A stretch of 64,000 bases of DNA from Pseudomonadota bacterium (GCA_021781575.1 JAJXWP010000009.1:50853-114852); one strand, 5' to 3'; positions 28,931-38,068 are shown, numbered from the stretch's first letter. Numbers and translations are program-made. The notes: a model not told the origin generated them from the sequence alone.

Positions 28931-30322
28931 TCAGCTTTCCAGCATGCGGCGCAGCAGTTCGATGTCCTCGTCGAACGTGGAATCGGTGCCGCGTAATTCC
29001 TCGACCTTCTTCACCGCGTGCATCACCGTGGTGTGGTCGCGGCCGCCGAACTTGCGGCCGATCTCCGGAAGTGACCGCGAGGTCAGCTGTTTGGCCAGAT
29101 ACATCGCCACCTGGCGCGGGCGTGCCACCTGGCGTGCCCGGCGAGCCGAATGCATGTCCGCCAGGCGAATATTGAAATGTTCGGCCACCCGCTTCTGAAT
29201 CTCCTCGATGGTGATCCGCCGGTCGTTGGCACGCAAAAGATCGTGCAACACCTCCTGCGTCGATTCGAGGGTGATGTCGCGGCCAACCAGTTGCGCATGG
29301 GCGACCACCCGATTCAGCGCCCCTTCCAGTTCGCGGACGTTGGAGGTGATCTTATGGGCCAGGAATTCCGCCACTTTGCGCGGTACATCAACGCCCATCT
29401 GTTCGGCCTTGGCGCCGATGATGCCGAGCCGCAACTCATAGCTGGTGGCATGGATGTCGGCGACAAGCCCACAGCCCAGCCGTGAACGCAGCCGCTCCTC
29501 CATGCCTTGCAGGTCCGATGGCGACTTGTCGGCCGATATGATGATCTGCCGCCCCTGGTCGACCAGTGAATTGAAGGTGTGGAAGAACTCTTCCTGAGTC
29601 GAGTCCTTGCCGCCGATGAACTGCACGTCGTCGATCATCAGCACATCGACCGAGCGGAACTGCTCCTTGAACGCCATGGTATCCTGAAACCGCAAGGCGC
29701 GGACGAAGCGATACATGAATTTTTCGGCCGACAGGTAGATCACCGACCGGCGGGGGTTGCGCTCGCGGATATGCCAGGCGACGGCATGCATCAGATGGGT
29801 CTTGCCGAGGCCGACGCCGCCGTAGAGGAATAACGGATTGAACGACACCGTGTCCGACTCGGCGACCCGGCGCGCCGCCGCATAGGCGAACTCGTTGGGT
29901 TTGCCGACGACGAAATTATCGAATCGGTAGCGGGGATCGAGAGGCGCTCCGATCTCCTCGCTGGCTGCGGCGGGTTCGCAGGGGGCCACCAGAGCGGCCG
30001 GTGCCGGGGACTTGTTGGCCACCGGTTCGTTGGCGGTGACGCCCGGTCTCGGGCCGGTGGTCGGCAGGACGACGATGTCGACGCCGTTGATGGTGCCGTT
30101 CTCTTTCGACCAAAGAGCCCGGATGCGATCACCGTAATGGGTGACCACCCAGTCGCGCAGGAACCGTGTCGGCACGCAGATGCGGACCTGTCCATTGTGG
30201 ACATCGGCCAACGTAAGCGGATTGAGCCAGCTCTTGAAAGCGGCTTCACCGAACTCATCACGCAACCGGCCTCGGACCCGGTTCCATTGTGCGCGGACAG
30301 CATCGTCGTTCACGGAATCCAC
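28931..30322 (-). CDS. dnaA: chromosomal replication initiator DnaA
   Basis: AAA+ initiator of 463 residues that opens the replication origin. Domain I (about 1-85) binds helicase and other partners; a short linker follows; the ATPase domain has Walker A GGVGLGKTHLMHAV (about 167-180) and Walker B DVLMIDDVQFIGG; the C-terminal helix-turn-helix carries the DnaA-box recognition signature GGRDHTTVMHAVKKV. GTG 30322 is the longest start; GTG 30313 has AAGGTGG five bases upstream and may be the real one (460 residues). It is preceded by a 550-base leader region after rpsT and followed by dnaN. Confidence 0.97.
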   Translation of the reverse strand: MDSVNDDAVRAQWNRVRGRLRDEFGEAAFKSWLNPLTLADVHNGQVRICVPTRFLRDWVVTHYGDRIRALWSKENGTINGVDIVVLPTTGPRPGVTANEPVANKSPAPAALVAPCEPAAASEEIGAPLDPRYRFDNFVVGKPNEFAYAAARRVAESDTVSFNPLFLYGGVGLGKTHLMHAVAWHIRERNPRRSVIYLSAEKFMYRFVRALRFQDTMAFKEQFRSVDVLMIDDVQFIGGKDSTQEEFFHTFNSLVDQGRQIIISADKSPSDLQGMEERLRSRLGCGLVADIHATSYELRLGIIGAKAEQMGVDVPRKVAEFLAHKITSNVRELEGALNRVVAHAQLVGRDITLESTQEVLHDLLRANDRRITIEEIQKRVAEHFNIRLADMHSARRARQVARPRQVAMYLAKQLTSRSLPEIGRKFGGRDHTTVMHAVKKVEELRGTDSTFDEDIELLRRMLES

Positions 30323-30875
30323 CTTATGATCTCGGCATGGTGGATACAGCCCGGCTCAGCAGGATATTTTCGACGTCCAGTCCCGGCACGCCGCCCCCAC
30401 AGCATTCCATCGCGCCCCATGCATTCTCATCCGACTGACGCCGGATCCGCCATTCCGGCCGCATGAACGCGACCGCTCGACGGTACCCGAACGGCTCTTG
30501 CCTCAAGTCACTCCAGCCGCCCCAAGAGACCATTTGTGCCGTTTAATTTTTTAAAGGATTTAAAACGTGCGATATGCGGAACGATCAAAACAAGCATCGA
30601 TTGGTGCGTTAATGCGGGCACCAAACACTAACTCCCTACGACAGTCGGGAAGAACGCCGTCAATAGACTTTTGGTCTAAGGAAGGCCTTGCCGTGAGGCA
30701 AGGCAGAAGACGACTCTAACGATGCTTAGCGGATGACGCAACGTGACCGAAAAGCGAACAAGAGAAATTTTTTCCACATGCGCTGTTGACTGGCAAAAAA
30801 CAAAACAACCGCGCCCACCTCTTTGGGCAGGCGCGGCCATCCGACACGCTCTTGCAGGGCTGAAACCGTGAGGCC
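30323..30875. other. dnaA-rpsT intergenic region with AT-rich segment and hairpin
   Basis: From right to left it holds the rpsT terminator, one DnaA-box-like TTTTCCACA (30770-30778, one mismatch), a perfect hairpin GCCTTGCC-GTGA-GGCAAGGC (30684-30703), and an AT-rich stretch (30541-30610) with a possible dnaA promoter: minus-strand TTGATC (30588-30583), 18 bases, TTTAAA (30564-30559). A single box is not enough to call an origin. Confidence 0.5.
30795..30836 (-). terminator. intrinsic terminator of rpsT
   Basis: Minus-strand hairpin with a perfect seven-pair stem (CCGCGCC at 30836-30830 against GGCGCGG at 30815-30809) followed by TTGTTTTGTTTTTT. It begins about 40 bases after the rpsT stop. 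Confidence 0.85.
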
Positions 30876-31136
30876 TTACAACGTCTTGATGCGTGCAGCC
30901 AAGCGCGAGATCTTGCGCGAGGCGGTGTTCTTGTGCAGCACGCCGGCCTGGGCGCCGCGCATCAATTCCGGCTCGGCCGCCCGCAACGCCTCGCTCGCCG
31001 CTGCCTTGTCGCCGCTGGCGATCAAGGTTTCGACCTTCTTGACGAAGCTGCGCACCCGACTGGTGCGAGCGCGGTTGACTTCGGTACGGCGCTCGGTCTG
31101 GCGAATGCGCTTCTTAGCCGACTTATGGTGAGCCAT
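30876..31136 (-). CDS. rpsT: 30S ribosomal protein S20
   Basis: Primary-binding protein of the small ribosomal subunit, 86 residues, typical size. It starts [20 protein letters not shown] and ends in the basic helix [14 protein letters not shown]; three long Ala/Lys/Arg helices are plain. GGAGG lies directly before the ATG region (TTTTTCCTCC on the plus strand is its complement side). It has its own strong promoter (31185-31213) and intrinsic terminator (30795-30836), so it is a single-gene unit next to dnaA, the usual alphaproteobacterial order. Confidence 0.97.
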   Translation of the reverse strand: MAHHKSAKKRIRQTERRTEVNRARTSRVRSFVKKVETLIASGDKAAASEALRAAEPELMRGAQAGVLHKNTASRKISRLAARIKTL

Positions 31137-31184
31137 GGAGGAAAAACCCGTTCTCTACGACAAGGATGCAAATTGGAAGGCGCG

Positions 31185-31213
31185 TTTATATGTCCGCGCC
31201 CCCACGGCGTCAA
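31185..31213 (-). promoter_or_regulatory. strong sigma-70 promoter of rpsT
   Basis: Minus strand TTGACG (31213-31208), exactly 17 bases, TATAAA (31190-31185). It starts four bases beyond the stop of the enoyl-CoA hydratase gene and lies about 50 bases before the rpsT start. Five of six -35 positions match consensus, and five of six in the -10. Confidence 0.8.
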
Positions 31214-31217
31214 GAGC

Positions 31218-31994
31218 TTACCGATTCCTGAACTTCGGCTCGCGCTTTTCGGCAAAGGCGGCCATGCCTTCCTTCTGGTCTTCGGTCGAGAACAGCGCAT
31301 GGAACATCCGCCGTTCGAACCGGACGCCCTCGGCCAACGGCGTCTCATAGGCGCGATTCACCGCTTCTTTGGCGGCCAGGATCGCGGTGCGGCTCATCCC
31401 GGCGATGCGGTCGGCGACCTTGAGGGCTTCCTCCAGCAGGTCGGCGGCCGGCACGACGCGGCTGACCAACCCGGCGCGTTCGGCCTCGACGGCGTCCATC
31501 ATGCGGCCGGTGAGAATCATCTCCATGGCCTTGGACTTGCCGACCACACGGGTCAGGCGCTGGGTGCCGCCCGCGCCCGGGATGACGCCCAGGGTGATTT
31601 CCGGCTGCCCGAACTTGGCGGTGTCGGCGGCCAGGATGAAATCGCACATCATGGCTACCTCGCAGCCGCCGCCCAGGGCGAAGCCCGCCACCGCGGCGAT
31701 CACCGGTTTCCTGACCTTGGATACCGCCTCCCAGCCGCGGGTAATGAAATCCTCAAGGTAGCATTGGCTAAAGGTCTTGCTGGCCATTTCCTTGATGTCG
31801 GCCCCGGCGGCAAAGGCCTTCTCGCTGCCGGTGAGCACGATGGCGCCGATTTCATCGTCGGCTTCGAAGGCGTCGAGAGCGGCCCCCAGTTCGGCGATGA
31901 GCTTGCTCGACAGGGCGTTCAACGCCTTGGGGCGGTTGAGGGTGACGAGGCCGACGCGGCCTTTGGTCTCGACGATGATGTTCTCGTAGGCCAT
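31218..31994 (-). CDS. enoyl-CoA hydratase
   Basis: Crotonase-fold enzyme of 258 residues that hydrates trans-2-enoyl-CoA in fatty-acid or PHA-precursor oxidation. The oxyanion-hole motifs are [11 protein letters not shown] (about 61-71) and [14 protein letters not shown] (about 106-119); the two catalytic acids are the Glu of GGGCE and the Glu of [20 protein letters not shown], as in true hydratases. The frame could extend upstream to 32411, but ATG 31994 has AGAGAGGGA before it and starts the family domain ([10 protein letters not shown]). The stop is just before the rpsT promoter. Confidence 0.94.
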   Translation of the reverse strand: MAYENIIVETKGRVGLVTLNRPKALNALSSKLIAELGAALDAFEADDEIGAIVLTGSEKAFAAGADIKEMASKTFSQCYLEDFITRGWEAVSKVRKPVIAAVAGFALGGGCEVAMMCDFILAADTAKFGQPEITLGVIPGAGGTQRLTRVVGKSKAMEMILTGRMMDAVEAERAGLVSRVVPAADLLEEALKVADRIAGMSRTAILAAKEAVNRAYETPLAEGVRFERRMFHALFSTEDQKEGMAAFAEKREPKFRNR

Positions 31995-32047
31995 GAAATG
32001 ATCCCTCTCTGATAGTCGCATGCCTTCCGGCGGGCGGACGGGGCCGT

Positions 32048-32404
32048 CTATTGCGGCACCACGGAGAACCGCACCGACAGGGGGCGCCTTCGTTCTTCGA
32101 TGTTGATTCGCAACAATTCGTTGTCGCGGCGGAACGCGGTTTCGCCGATCATTTGCCAGCCCAGCTGGGGCAAGGTTTGGGCGTAGAAGGCGCGGACCTC
32201 CCCTGCGGTCACGTCGCCTTGCGCCGTCGCTTCGACGATCCGCCCGGTGGGCGAATCGAATAAGGTCCCACCGGGAAGTTCGGTCAGTCCGGGGGCCAGG
32301 GGCAGATCTTCGAGCTCCGTCAGGAATGCCCCGGCCGCCGCAGCAGGCGCCGCGGCAAGCAGCAGGGCCGCGAGAATGGCCGGAATGATCCGCTGATGCG
32401 ACAT
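32048..32404 (-). CDS. small exported protein of unknown function
   Basis: Not recognised. About 118 residues with a clear signal peptide: basic start (SHQRI), hydrophobic core [17 protein letters not shown] and an Ala-rich cleavage region near residue 25. The mature part (about 93 residues) has no cysteine and is predicted to be soluble and periplasmic; it contains [25 protein letters not shown], which reads like a small alpha/beta domain, and [16 protein letters not shown] near the end. The length of the mature part and the fold wording resemble small DUF-type periplasmic proteins found near mutM in related genomes (inference). Gap of 53 bases to the hydratase start; an upstream ATG 12 bases earlier is also possible. 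Confidence 0.75.
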   Translation of the reverse strand: MSHQRIIPAILAALLLAAAPAAAAGAFLTELEDLPLAPGLTELPGGTLFDSPTGRIVEATAQGDVTAGEVRAFYAQTLPQLGWQMIGETAFRRDNELLRINIEERRRPLSVRFSVVPQ

Positions 32405-32437
32405 GCCGCATGTCATAACATTAGAGCGGTCGTTGCG

Positions 32438-33268
32438 CTAGTTCTGGCGTTTGCCGCAATAGAATGTCGACCGGCCGGATTGGACCATCCGCCGGATGCC
32501 GGTGGCGCAATCGCATCCGGGGCAGGGTTGGCCTTCGCGGTCGTAGACGGCGAAGGCGTGCTGGAAATAGCCCAACTCGCCGTTGGGGCGGCGGTGGTCC
32601 CGCAACGAACTGCCGCCGGCGGCGATGGCCTCGCGCAACACGGCCTTGATCGCCGGAACCAGCTTGGCGGCCCGCCGGCCAGCGACGGTGGAGGCCCTGC
32701 GGTCGGGCGCGATGCCGGCGCGGAACAGGGCTTCACTGGCGTAAATGTTGCCCAGCCCGGCAACCAGCTTCTGGTCGAGCAATGCCGTCTTGATCGGCCC
32801 GTTGCGCCCGGCCAGTGCCGCCGACAAGACAGGCGGGGTGAAGGCGTCGTCGAGGGGTTCCGGGCCCAGGCCGCGGAGCAGGGGATGCTCCGTCAGCCGC
32901 GCCGCTTCCACCAGATCCATCAGCCCGAAGCGGCGCGGATCCTGGTAGACGATCCGCCGGCCGTCGTCGGTGTCGAACAGCACATGGTCGTGCTTGCCCG
33001 GCGGCCCCGGGTGGGCCAGGCCGACCAGCATGCGCCCGGACATCCCCAGATGGCCCAGCAGGACCCAGTCGTCGTCGAGGAAGAATGTCAGATATTTGGC
33101 CCGGCGCCCAACTTCCACGATCCGCCGTCCGGTCAACCGCAGGGCGAAATCGGGCGGGAAGGGACGGCGCAGATCGTTACGGCGCAACGTCACGGCGGCG
33201 ATGCGCCGGCCTTCCATGGCCATGGCCAAGCCGCGGCGGACGGTCTCGACTTCAGGAAGTTCAGGCAT
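32438..33268 (-). CDS. mutM: formamidopyrimidine-DNA glycosylase with altered zinc finger
   Basis: Base-excision enzyme that removes 8-oxoguanine and formamidopyrimidines and cuts the strand by beta/delta elimination. The start must be 33268 because the family requires MPELPEVET: Pro2 is the catalytic nucleophile and Glu3 the proton donor. Lys near residue 60 ([12 protein letters not shown]) and NIYASEALF are also conserved. 276 residues. The C-terminal zinc finger is odd: it reads CPGCDC, 16 residues, C, then GKR, so the fourth ligand Cys of the normal Cx2C-x16-Cx2C finger is Arg (codon CGC), while an extra Cys is present in the first cluster. Divergent from ubiE. Confidence 0.95.
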   Translation of the reverse strand: MPELPEVETVRRGLAMAMEGRRIAAVTLRRNDLRRPFPPDFALRLTGRRIVEVGRRAKYLTFFLDDDWVLLGHLGMSGRMLVGLAHPGPPGKHDHVLFDTDDGRRIVYQDPRRFGLMDLVEAARLTEHPLLRGLGPEPLDDAFTPPVLSAALAGRNGPIKTALLDQKLVAGLGNIYASEALFRAGIAPDRRASTVAGRRAAKLVPAIKAVLREAIAAGGSSLRDHRRPNGELGYFQHAFAVYDREGQPCPGCDCATGIRRMVQSGRSTFYCGKRQN

Positions 33269-33425
33269 GGCGGAGAGCATGGCGCAGCCCGCGTGGCCTG
33301 ACAAGGCTGACGATAACGGCCGGGGCCGCCGGGAGCCTGCAAGGATGCGGCCGCGGCTCGATCTTGCCGGTACGCGCGGCGGTCGAAATTTGCCGGCGGC
33401 ACGGCGTCAAGACTCCATGGCGCTC

Positions 33426-33446
33426 GCCCAAGGCTTGGGCTATTCT
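33426..33446 (+). promoter_or_regulatory. perfect palindrome next to a -10-like site before ubiE
   Basis: GCCCAAG-G-CTTGGGC (33426-33440) is a perfect 15-base palindrome. TATTCT (33441-33446) follows at once and would be a -10 element; the ubiE ATG is eight bases further on. The palindrome therefore fills the spacer of that promoter. Confidence 0.4.
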
Positions 33447-33454
33447 GCCGCGCC

Positions 33455-34219
33455 ATGAACGAGAATCCCCATACCGGCTCTGCCGAAGGCACCACCCATT
33501 TCGGGTTTCGGACCGTGCGCGAGGAAGAAAAATCATCCCTCGTGCGCGAAATATTCGATGACGTGGCGCCGCGCTACGACCTAATGAACGACTTGATGAG
33601 CATGGGCATCCACCGTCTGTGGAAGGCCTCCATGCTCGACTGGCTGCGACCGCGCCCCGGCATGACGCTGCTCGATGTCGGCGGCGGCACCGGTGATATC
33701 GCCTTCCGATTCCGGGCTCGCGGCGGCGGGGCGGTGACGGTCTGCGACATCAACCGCGAGATGCTGTCGGTCGGCCGCGACCGTGCGATCGACCGCAACG
33801 CCACCGACGGCATCGAGTGGGTGTGCGGCGATGCCGAGGCGCTGCCCATTCCCGACCGCTCGGTCGACGCCTACACCATCGCTTTCTGCCTGCGCAACGT
33901 CACGCATATCGACCAGGCGCTGGCCGAGGCGCGCCGCGTCCTGAAGCCGGGTGGACGGTTCCTGTGCCTGGAGTTCAGCCATGTGATCCTGCCGCTGTTC
34001 CGCCAGGCCTATGATCAGTACTCGTTCCGCGTACTCCCCTGGCTGGGTCAGATGGTGGCGGGCAACCGCGACGCCTACCAGTACCTGGTGGAAAGCATCC
34101 GCCGCTTCCCGCCGCAGGACGAACTGGCGGCGCGCATGCGGGCGGTCGGCCTGGAAGCGGTGAAATACCGCAATCTTTCCGGCGGTATCGCCGCCCTTCA
34201 TTCGGGCTGGCGTCTTTGA
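33455..34219 (+). CDS. ubiE: ubiquinone/menaquinone C-methyltransferase
   Basis: SAM-dependent methyltransferase of 254 residues that makes the C-methylation of 2-polyprenyl-6-methoxy-benzoquinol in ubiquinone synthesis (and of demethylmenaquinone if present). Motif I is LLDVGGGTGDIAFRF (about 71-85), the family signature YDLMNDLMSMGIHRLWK (about 44-60) and ITIAFCLRNVTHID-like AYTIAFCLRNVTHID follow. ATG 33455 starts the standard N-terminus. Its last four bases overlap ubiB, giving a coupled quinone operon. Confidence 0.95.
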   Translation: MNENPHTGSAEGTTHFGFRTVREEEKSSLVREIFDDVAPRYDLMNDLMSMGIHRLWKASMLDWLRPRPGMTLLDVGGGTGDIAFRFRARGGGAVTVCDINREMLSVGRDRAIDRNATDGIEWVCGDAEALPIPDRSVDAYTIAFCLRNVTHIDQALAEARRVLKPGGRFLCLEFSHVILPLFRQAYDQYSFRVLPWLGQMVAGNRDAYQYLVESIRRFPPQDELAARMRAVGLEAVKYRNLSGGIAALHSGWRL

Positions 34220-35757
34220 TGATCGGTGCCGCGCGCAATCTGTGGCGCCTGGCCGTCATCGGCCGTTCGCTGACCCGCCATGACGCCCTGTTCCCCCTCG
34301 AAGCCCACGAGGGCGGTCGCGTCATGGTCGCCGTCCTGCGGCTGTTCGCCGATCGGAAGTTTTCCACCTTCCGTCCGGGCCAGCGGCTGGCCTCCGCCCT
34401 CGAGGAACTGGGGCCTACCTTCATCAAGTTCGGCCAGGCGCTGTCGACCCGCCCCGACCTGGTGGGCGAAGAGGTCGCCGCCGATCTGTCCGATTTGCAG
34501 GACCGCCTGCCGCCGTTCCCGGCCGAGGACGCCCGGCGCATCATCGCCGAAGAGTTGGGGCGGCCGGTGGAGGACCTGTTCCGGAGCTTCGACGACACCC
34601 CCGTTGCCGCCGCCTCTATCGCGCAGGTGCATTTTGCCGTCACCACGGAAGGCGAGGATGTCGCCGTCAAGGTCCTGCGGCCCGGCGTCGAGACAAGGTT
34701 CCTGCGCGACATCGCCCTGTTCTATTGGCTGGCCCGCTGGGCCGAACGGCTGTTCCCATCGCTGCGCCGCCTGCGCTTCGTCGATTCGGTGCGGGCCTTC
34801 GAAGAATCGGTCACCATGGAGATGGACTTGCGGTTCGAAGCCGCGGCCGCCGCCGAAATGGCCGACAATTTCGCCGACGACGACAGCTTCGTCATCCCCC
34901 GCATCGACTGGCAGCGTACGGCGCGCCGGGTGCTCACTCTGGAGCGCATCCAGGGCATTCCCATCGATGAAGCCAAGGCGATCCAGGCCGCCGGCCATGA
35001 TCTCGACGCCATCGTCGAGACCGCCGCCAACGCCTTCTTCAACATGGTGTTTCGCGACGGCTTCTTTCATGCCGACATGCATCCCGGCAACCTGTTCGTC
35101 GGCTCACGCGGGCAACTGATCGCCGTCGACTTCGGCATCACCGGCCGGGTCGACCGGCAGACGCGGCGCTATCTCGGCGAGATGCTGCTGGGCTTCCTCA
35201 ACGGAGACTTCCGCCGGGTGGCCGAGGTGCATTTCGAGGCCGGCTTCGTCCCACCCGACAAGTCGGTGGATGCATTCACCCAGGCCTCCCGCTCGATCGC
35301 CGAGCCGATCCTCGGCAAACCGCTGCACGAGATCTCGGTGGCGAAGCTGCTCGGCCAGTTGTTCCAGGTTACCGAAACCTTCGCCATGGAGACCCAGCCG
35401 CAACTGTTGCTGCTGCAGAAGAGCATGCTGGTGGCCGAGGGGGTCGGTCGCAATCTCGACCCCAATGTCAACATGTGGCAGCTTGCCCGTCCGTTGATTG
35501 AACGCTGGATGACGCAAAACCTGGGACCGCAGGCCAGGGTCAAGGAATCGGTGGGAGCCCTGGTGGCATCCCTGGAGAGTCTGCCGCGGCTGGTCGCCCA
35601 TGCCGAGAAGACCGTCGAAGCCCTGCGCAACGGCGGCGTCAGGCTGCATCCGGAGTCGCTGAAGGCGATGGGTGAATCCCGCCGCAGCGGCTTCTTCCCC
35701 CAATGGATGCCGTGGATCCTGGTTGTGGTCCTGGGCGCACTGCTGCTTCGTCGCTGA
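34216..35757 (+). CDS. ubiB: UbiB protein-kinase-like ubiquinone biosynthesis protein
   Basis: Atypical kinase/ATPase of the ABC1/ADCK family needed for aerobic ubiquinone synthesis; 513 residues. The hallmark KxGQ motif is FIKFGQALSTRPDLV (about 71-85), the A-rich loop replacing the kinase Gly loop is AAASIAQVHFA (about 131-141), and the catalytic/metal parts are FHADMHPGNLF and AVDFGITGR. A C-terminal membrane helix (WMPWILVVVLGALLL, about 496-510) anchors it in the inner membrane, as in E. coli UbiB. Translation is coupled to ubiE by a four-base overlap. Confidence 0.95.
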   Translation: MMIGAARNLWRLAVIGRSLTRHDALFPLEAHEGGRVMVAVLRLFADRKFSTFRPGQRLASALEELGPTFIKFGQALSTRPDLVGEEVAADLSDLQDRLPPFPAEDARRIIAEELGRPVEDLFRSFDDTPVAAASIAQVHFAVTTEGEDVAVKVLRPGVETRFLRDIALFYWLARWAERLFPSLRRLRFVDSVRAFEESVTMEMDLRFEAAAAAEMADNFADDDSFVIPRIDWQRTARRVLTLERIQGIPIDEAKAIQAAGHDLDAIVETAANAFFNMVFRDGFFHADMHPGNLFVGSRGQLIAVDFGITGRVDRQTRRYLGEMLLGFLNGDFRRVAEVHFEAGFVPPDKSVDAFTQASRSIAEPILGKPLHEISVAKLLGQLFQVTETFAMETQPQLLLLQKSMLVAEGVGRNLDPNVNMWQLARPLIERWMTQNLGPQARVKESVGALVASLESLPRLVAHAEKTVEALRNGGVRLHPESLKAMGESRRSGFFPQWMPWILVVVLGALLLRR

Positions 35758-35780
35758 TCGTTCGCGCGGATGAATGCCCC

Positions 35781-35809
35781 TTGCGACCGCGGGAAATGCC
35801 GTCTACATT
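35781..35809 (+). promoter_or_regulatory. probable promoter of coaBC-dut
   Basis: TTGCGA (35781-35786), 17 bases, TACATT (35804-35809), each four of six to consensus. It lies in the 90-base gap between ubiB and coaBC, 38 bases before the preferred coaBC start. Confidence 0.5.
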
Positions 35810-35847
35810 AACCACACTTATGAACAGTAGTTTGATTGGATTTCCCA

Positions 35848-37062
35848 GTGCATCTTTCGGGGCGCCGCATCCTATTGGTCATCGCAGGTGGTATTGCCGC
35901 CTATAAGTCCCTCGATCTCATTCGCCGCCTGCGGGAAAAAGGCGCGACCGTTCGTTGCGTGCTGACGCGCGGCGGCGCCCAGTTCGTCACACCGCTGGCC
36001 GTGGCGGCGCTATCGGAAGAGCGGGTTTACGACGACCTGTTTTCGCTGACCGACGACAACGGCATGAGCCATATCCGCTTGAGCCGCGAGGCCGATCTGC
36101 TGGTGGTGGCGCCGGCCACGGCCGATCTCATGGCAAAGATGGCGGCGGGTCTGGCCGACGATCTGGCCTCGACGGTGCTGCTGGCCTCGGACAAGCCCAT
36201 CCTGTTGGCGCCGTCGATGAACCTGCTGATGTGGAGCCATCCGGCCACCCAGGCCAATCTGGCCACCTTGAAGGCGCGAGGTGCCTTGCAGGTGGGACCT
36301 GGCACGGGCGACCTGGCCTGCGGTGAGGTGGGGGACGGGCGCATGGCCGACGTGGCCGACATCGTCGCCGCGATCGAGCGGTTCTTTGGCTTACCCGGTC
36401 CATTGAGCGGCCGCAAGGCGTTGGTCACCTCCGGCCCGACTCACGAGCCGATCGATCCGGTGCGGTTCATCGCCAACCGTTCCTCGGGCAAGCAGGGCCA
36501 TGCCATCGCCCAGGCTTTGCAGCGCCTGGGCGCCGAGGTCACGCTGGTCAGCGGGCCGGTGACCTTGCCCGATCCGCCGGGAGTGACGGTGGTGCGGGTG
36601 GAAACCGCGGCCCAGATGCTCGAGGCGACGCTCTCCGCGCTGCCGGTGGAGCTGGCGGTCTGCGCCGCCGCCGTCGCCGACTGGCGGGTCGCGGCGCCGG
36701 CCGTGGAAAAACGCAAGAAGGTGGAGGGGGTGCCGCCACCGTCCCTGGTCCTGGAAGCCAACCCGGATATCCTCGCCACCTTGGCGGCTGCCGGCGAGCG
36801 CCGCCCGCGGCTGGTGGTGGGCTTCGCCGCGGAGACCGAGAGGCTGATCGACCATGCCCGCGCCAAGCTGACCCGCAAGGGCTGCGACCTGATCGTTGCC
36901 AACGACGTGTCTCCGGCCAGCGGCACGTTCGGCGGTGACGCCAACACGGTGCATCTGGTGACTCCGGACCAGGTGCGGTCCTGGCCGCTCATGTCCAAGA
37001 CGGCGGTAGCCGAGCAGCTGGCCCTGTTCCTGGCCGAGCGCCTCGGCGCGGAGAGCCCATGA
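35848..37062 (+). CDS. coaBC: bifunctional phosphopantothenoylcysteine synthetase/decarboxylase
   Basis: Makes 4'-phosphopantetheine for coenzyme A in two steps. The CoaC flavoprotein half (1-185) begins [22 protein letters not shown], binds FMN and has the substrate-clamp stretch [15 protein letters not shown] (the usual Asn of PxMNxxMW) and the conserved Cys in [14 protein letters not shown]. The CoaB half (about 190-400) joins phosphopantothenate to Cys using CTP; landmarks are [19 protein letters not shown] and AAAVADWR and a KxKK-like EKRKKVEG. The start is uncertain: GTG 35848 (GGA seven bases upstream) or TTG 35836. The dut gene overlaps the end by four bases. Confidence 0.95.
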   Translation: MHLSGRRILLVIAGGIAAYKSLDLIRRLREKGATVRCVLTRGGAQFVTPLAVAALSEERVYDDLFSLTDDNGMSHIRLSREADLLVVAPATADLMAKMAAGLADDLASTVLLASDKPILLAPSMNLLMWSHPATQANLATLKARGALQVGPGTGDLACGEVGDGRMADVADIVAAIERFFGLPGPLSGRKALVTSGPTHEPIDPVRFIANRSSGKQGHAIAQALQRLGAEVTLVSGPVTLPDPPGVTVVRVETAAQMLEATLSALPVELAVCAAAVADWRVAAPAVEKRKKVEGVPPPSLVLEANPDILATLAAAGERRPRLVVGFAAETERLIDHARAKLTRKGCDLIVANDVSPASGTFGGDANTVHLVTPDQVRSWPLMSKTAVAEQLALFLAERLGAESP

Positions 37063-37535
37063 CCGAGGTGCCGGTTTCCATCCAACGCCTGAGCTCGGCC
37101 GCCGACCTGCCGCTGCCGGCCTATGAGAGCGAGCACGCGGCGGGCCTGGATCTGTTGGCGGCGGTCGATGGCGAAGTCGTCCTGTCGCCGGGTGCCTTCG
37201 CCCTGGTGCCGACGGGGATCCGCATCGCCCTGCCGCTCGGCTATGAGGCGCAAGTCCGACCGAGGTCGGGCCTGGCGGCCAAGCATGGAATCACCGTGCT
37301 CAACAGCCCAGGCACCATCGATGCGGACTATCGCGGCGAAATCAAGGCCATCCTGATCAATCACGGCCCCCGGTCGTTCACCGTCACCCGCGGCATGCGC
37401 ATCGCACAGCTGGTGGTGGCCCCCGTCGCCCGGGCGGTGTGGCGCGAGCAGAGCGAGCTGCCGGAAAGCCGCCGGGGCGACGGCGGCTTCGGTTCGACCG
37501 GCATGTCCGGCGGCCAGACCACGCAAGGAGGGTGA
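37059..37535 (+). CDS. dut: dUTP pyrophosphatase
   Basis: Trimeric enzyme that splits dUTP to dUMP and pyrophosphate, keeping uracil out of DNA. 158 residues with the five family motifs in order: [45 protein letters not shown] and the C-terminal P-loop-like [10 protein letters not shown]. Coupled to coaBC by a four-base overlap; the same coaBC-dut pairing is common in proteobacteria. Five bases separate it from the Rrf2 gene. Confidence 0.96.
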   Translation: MTEVPVSIQRLSSAADLPLPAYESEHAAGLDLLAAVDGEVVLSPGAFALVPTGIRIALPLGYEAQVRPRSGLAAKHGITVLNSPGTIDADYRGEIKAILINHGPRSFTVTRGMRIAQLVVAPVARAVWREQSELPESRRGDGGFGSTGMSGGQTTQGG

Positions 37536-37539
37536 AGAC

Positions 37540-37995
37540 ATGCTTCGGCCGTCGAAGAAAATCCTGTTCGCCATCGAGGCCGTTCTGGATATCGCTTACC
37601 ACGCCGGCGGGGAACCGGTGCAAAGCCGCGAGATCACGCGCCGGCAAGCCATACCTCGCCGCTATCTGGAGCAGACGCTGCAGCATCTGGTGCGATCGGG
37701 AATCCTGACCGGGGTTCGCGGTCCTCGGGGTGGTTACCGCTTGGCGCGCGAACGTCGGCGCATCTCGGTGGGGGAAATCGTGCGCATCGTGCGGGCACTC
37801 GAGGTGGGAGAGGAAAGTCCCGAGGAGCTGCCAAGTTCGGAACTCGGCAAGCAGGTGATCCGGCCAATGTGGGGGGAACTGCAGGAGGAGATCATGAATA
37901 GGCTGGATTCCATCACCATCGATGACCTGTGCATGAAGGCGCATCAAAGCGGGATCGTCAGCGAGGTCATGCAAAAGATGGATTTCACAATTTGA
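37540..37995 (+). CDS. Rrf2-family regulator, probably of cysteine synthesis
   Basis: Winged-helix DNA-binding protein of 151 residues. The family wording is seen in IPRRYLEQTLQHLVRSGIL (about 48-66) and RGPRGGYRLARERRRISVGEIV (two segments around residues 69-90). Unlike IscR and NsrR there is no three-Cys cluster for an iron-sulfur centre; the only Cys is in IDDLCMKA. That pattern is like CymR, which represses cysteine genes through the CysK enzyme. The cysK gene begins 74 bases downstream and an imperfect palindrome lies between them, so control of cysK is the likely role (inference). Confidence 0.85.
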   Translation: MLRPSKKILFAIEAVLDIAYHAGGEPVQSREITRRQAIPRRYLEQTLQHLVRSGILTGVRGPRGGYRLARERRRISVGEIVRIVRALEVGEESPEELPSSELGKQVIRPMWGELQEEIMNRLDSITIDDLCMKAHQSGIVSEVMQKMDFTI

Positions 37996-38012
37996 TCCTT
38001 CCTCGCGGAACA

Positions 38013-38036
38013 ATTAGACACTAGAATGGTGCTAAT
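38013..38036. promoter_or_regulatory. imperfect palindrome, candidate Rrf2 operator before cysK
   Basis: ATTAGACAC and GTGCTAAT face each other across seven bases (one extra A in the left arm). It lies 33 bases before the cysK start and overlaps the region where a promoter must be, so binding would repress. Confidence 0.45.
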
Positions 38037-38068
38037 CGAGATATTTTAACACAGATTGAGAGGTAAAT

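Noticed and set aside
30770..30778. TTTTCCACA as a DnaA box marking an origin
   Set aside because: One near-match alone in an AT-rich gap is expected by chance; an origin needs a cluster of boxes and an unwinding element.
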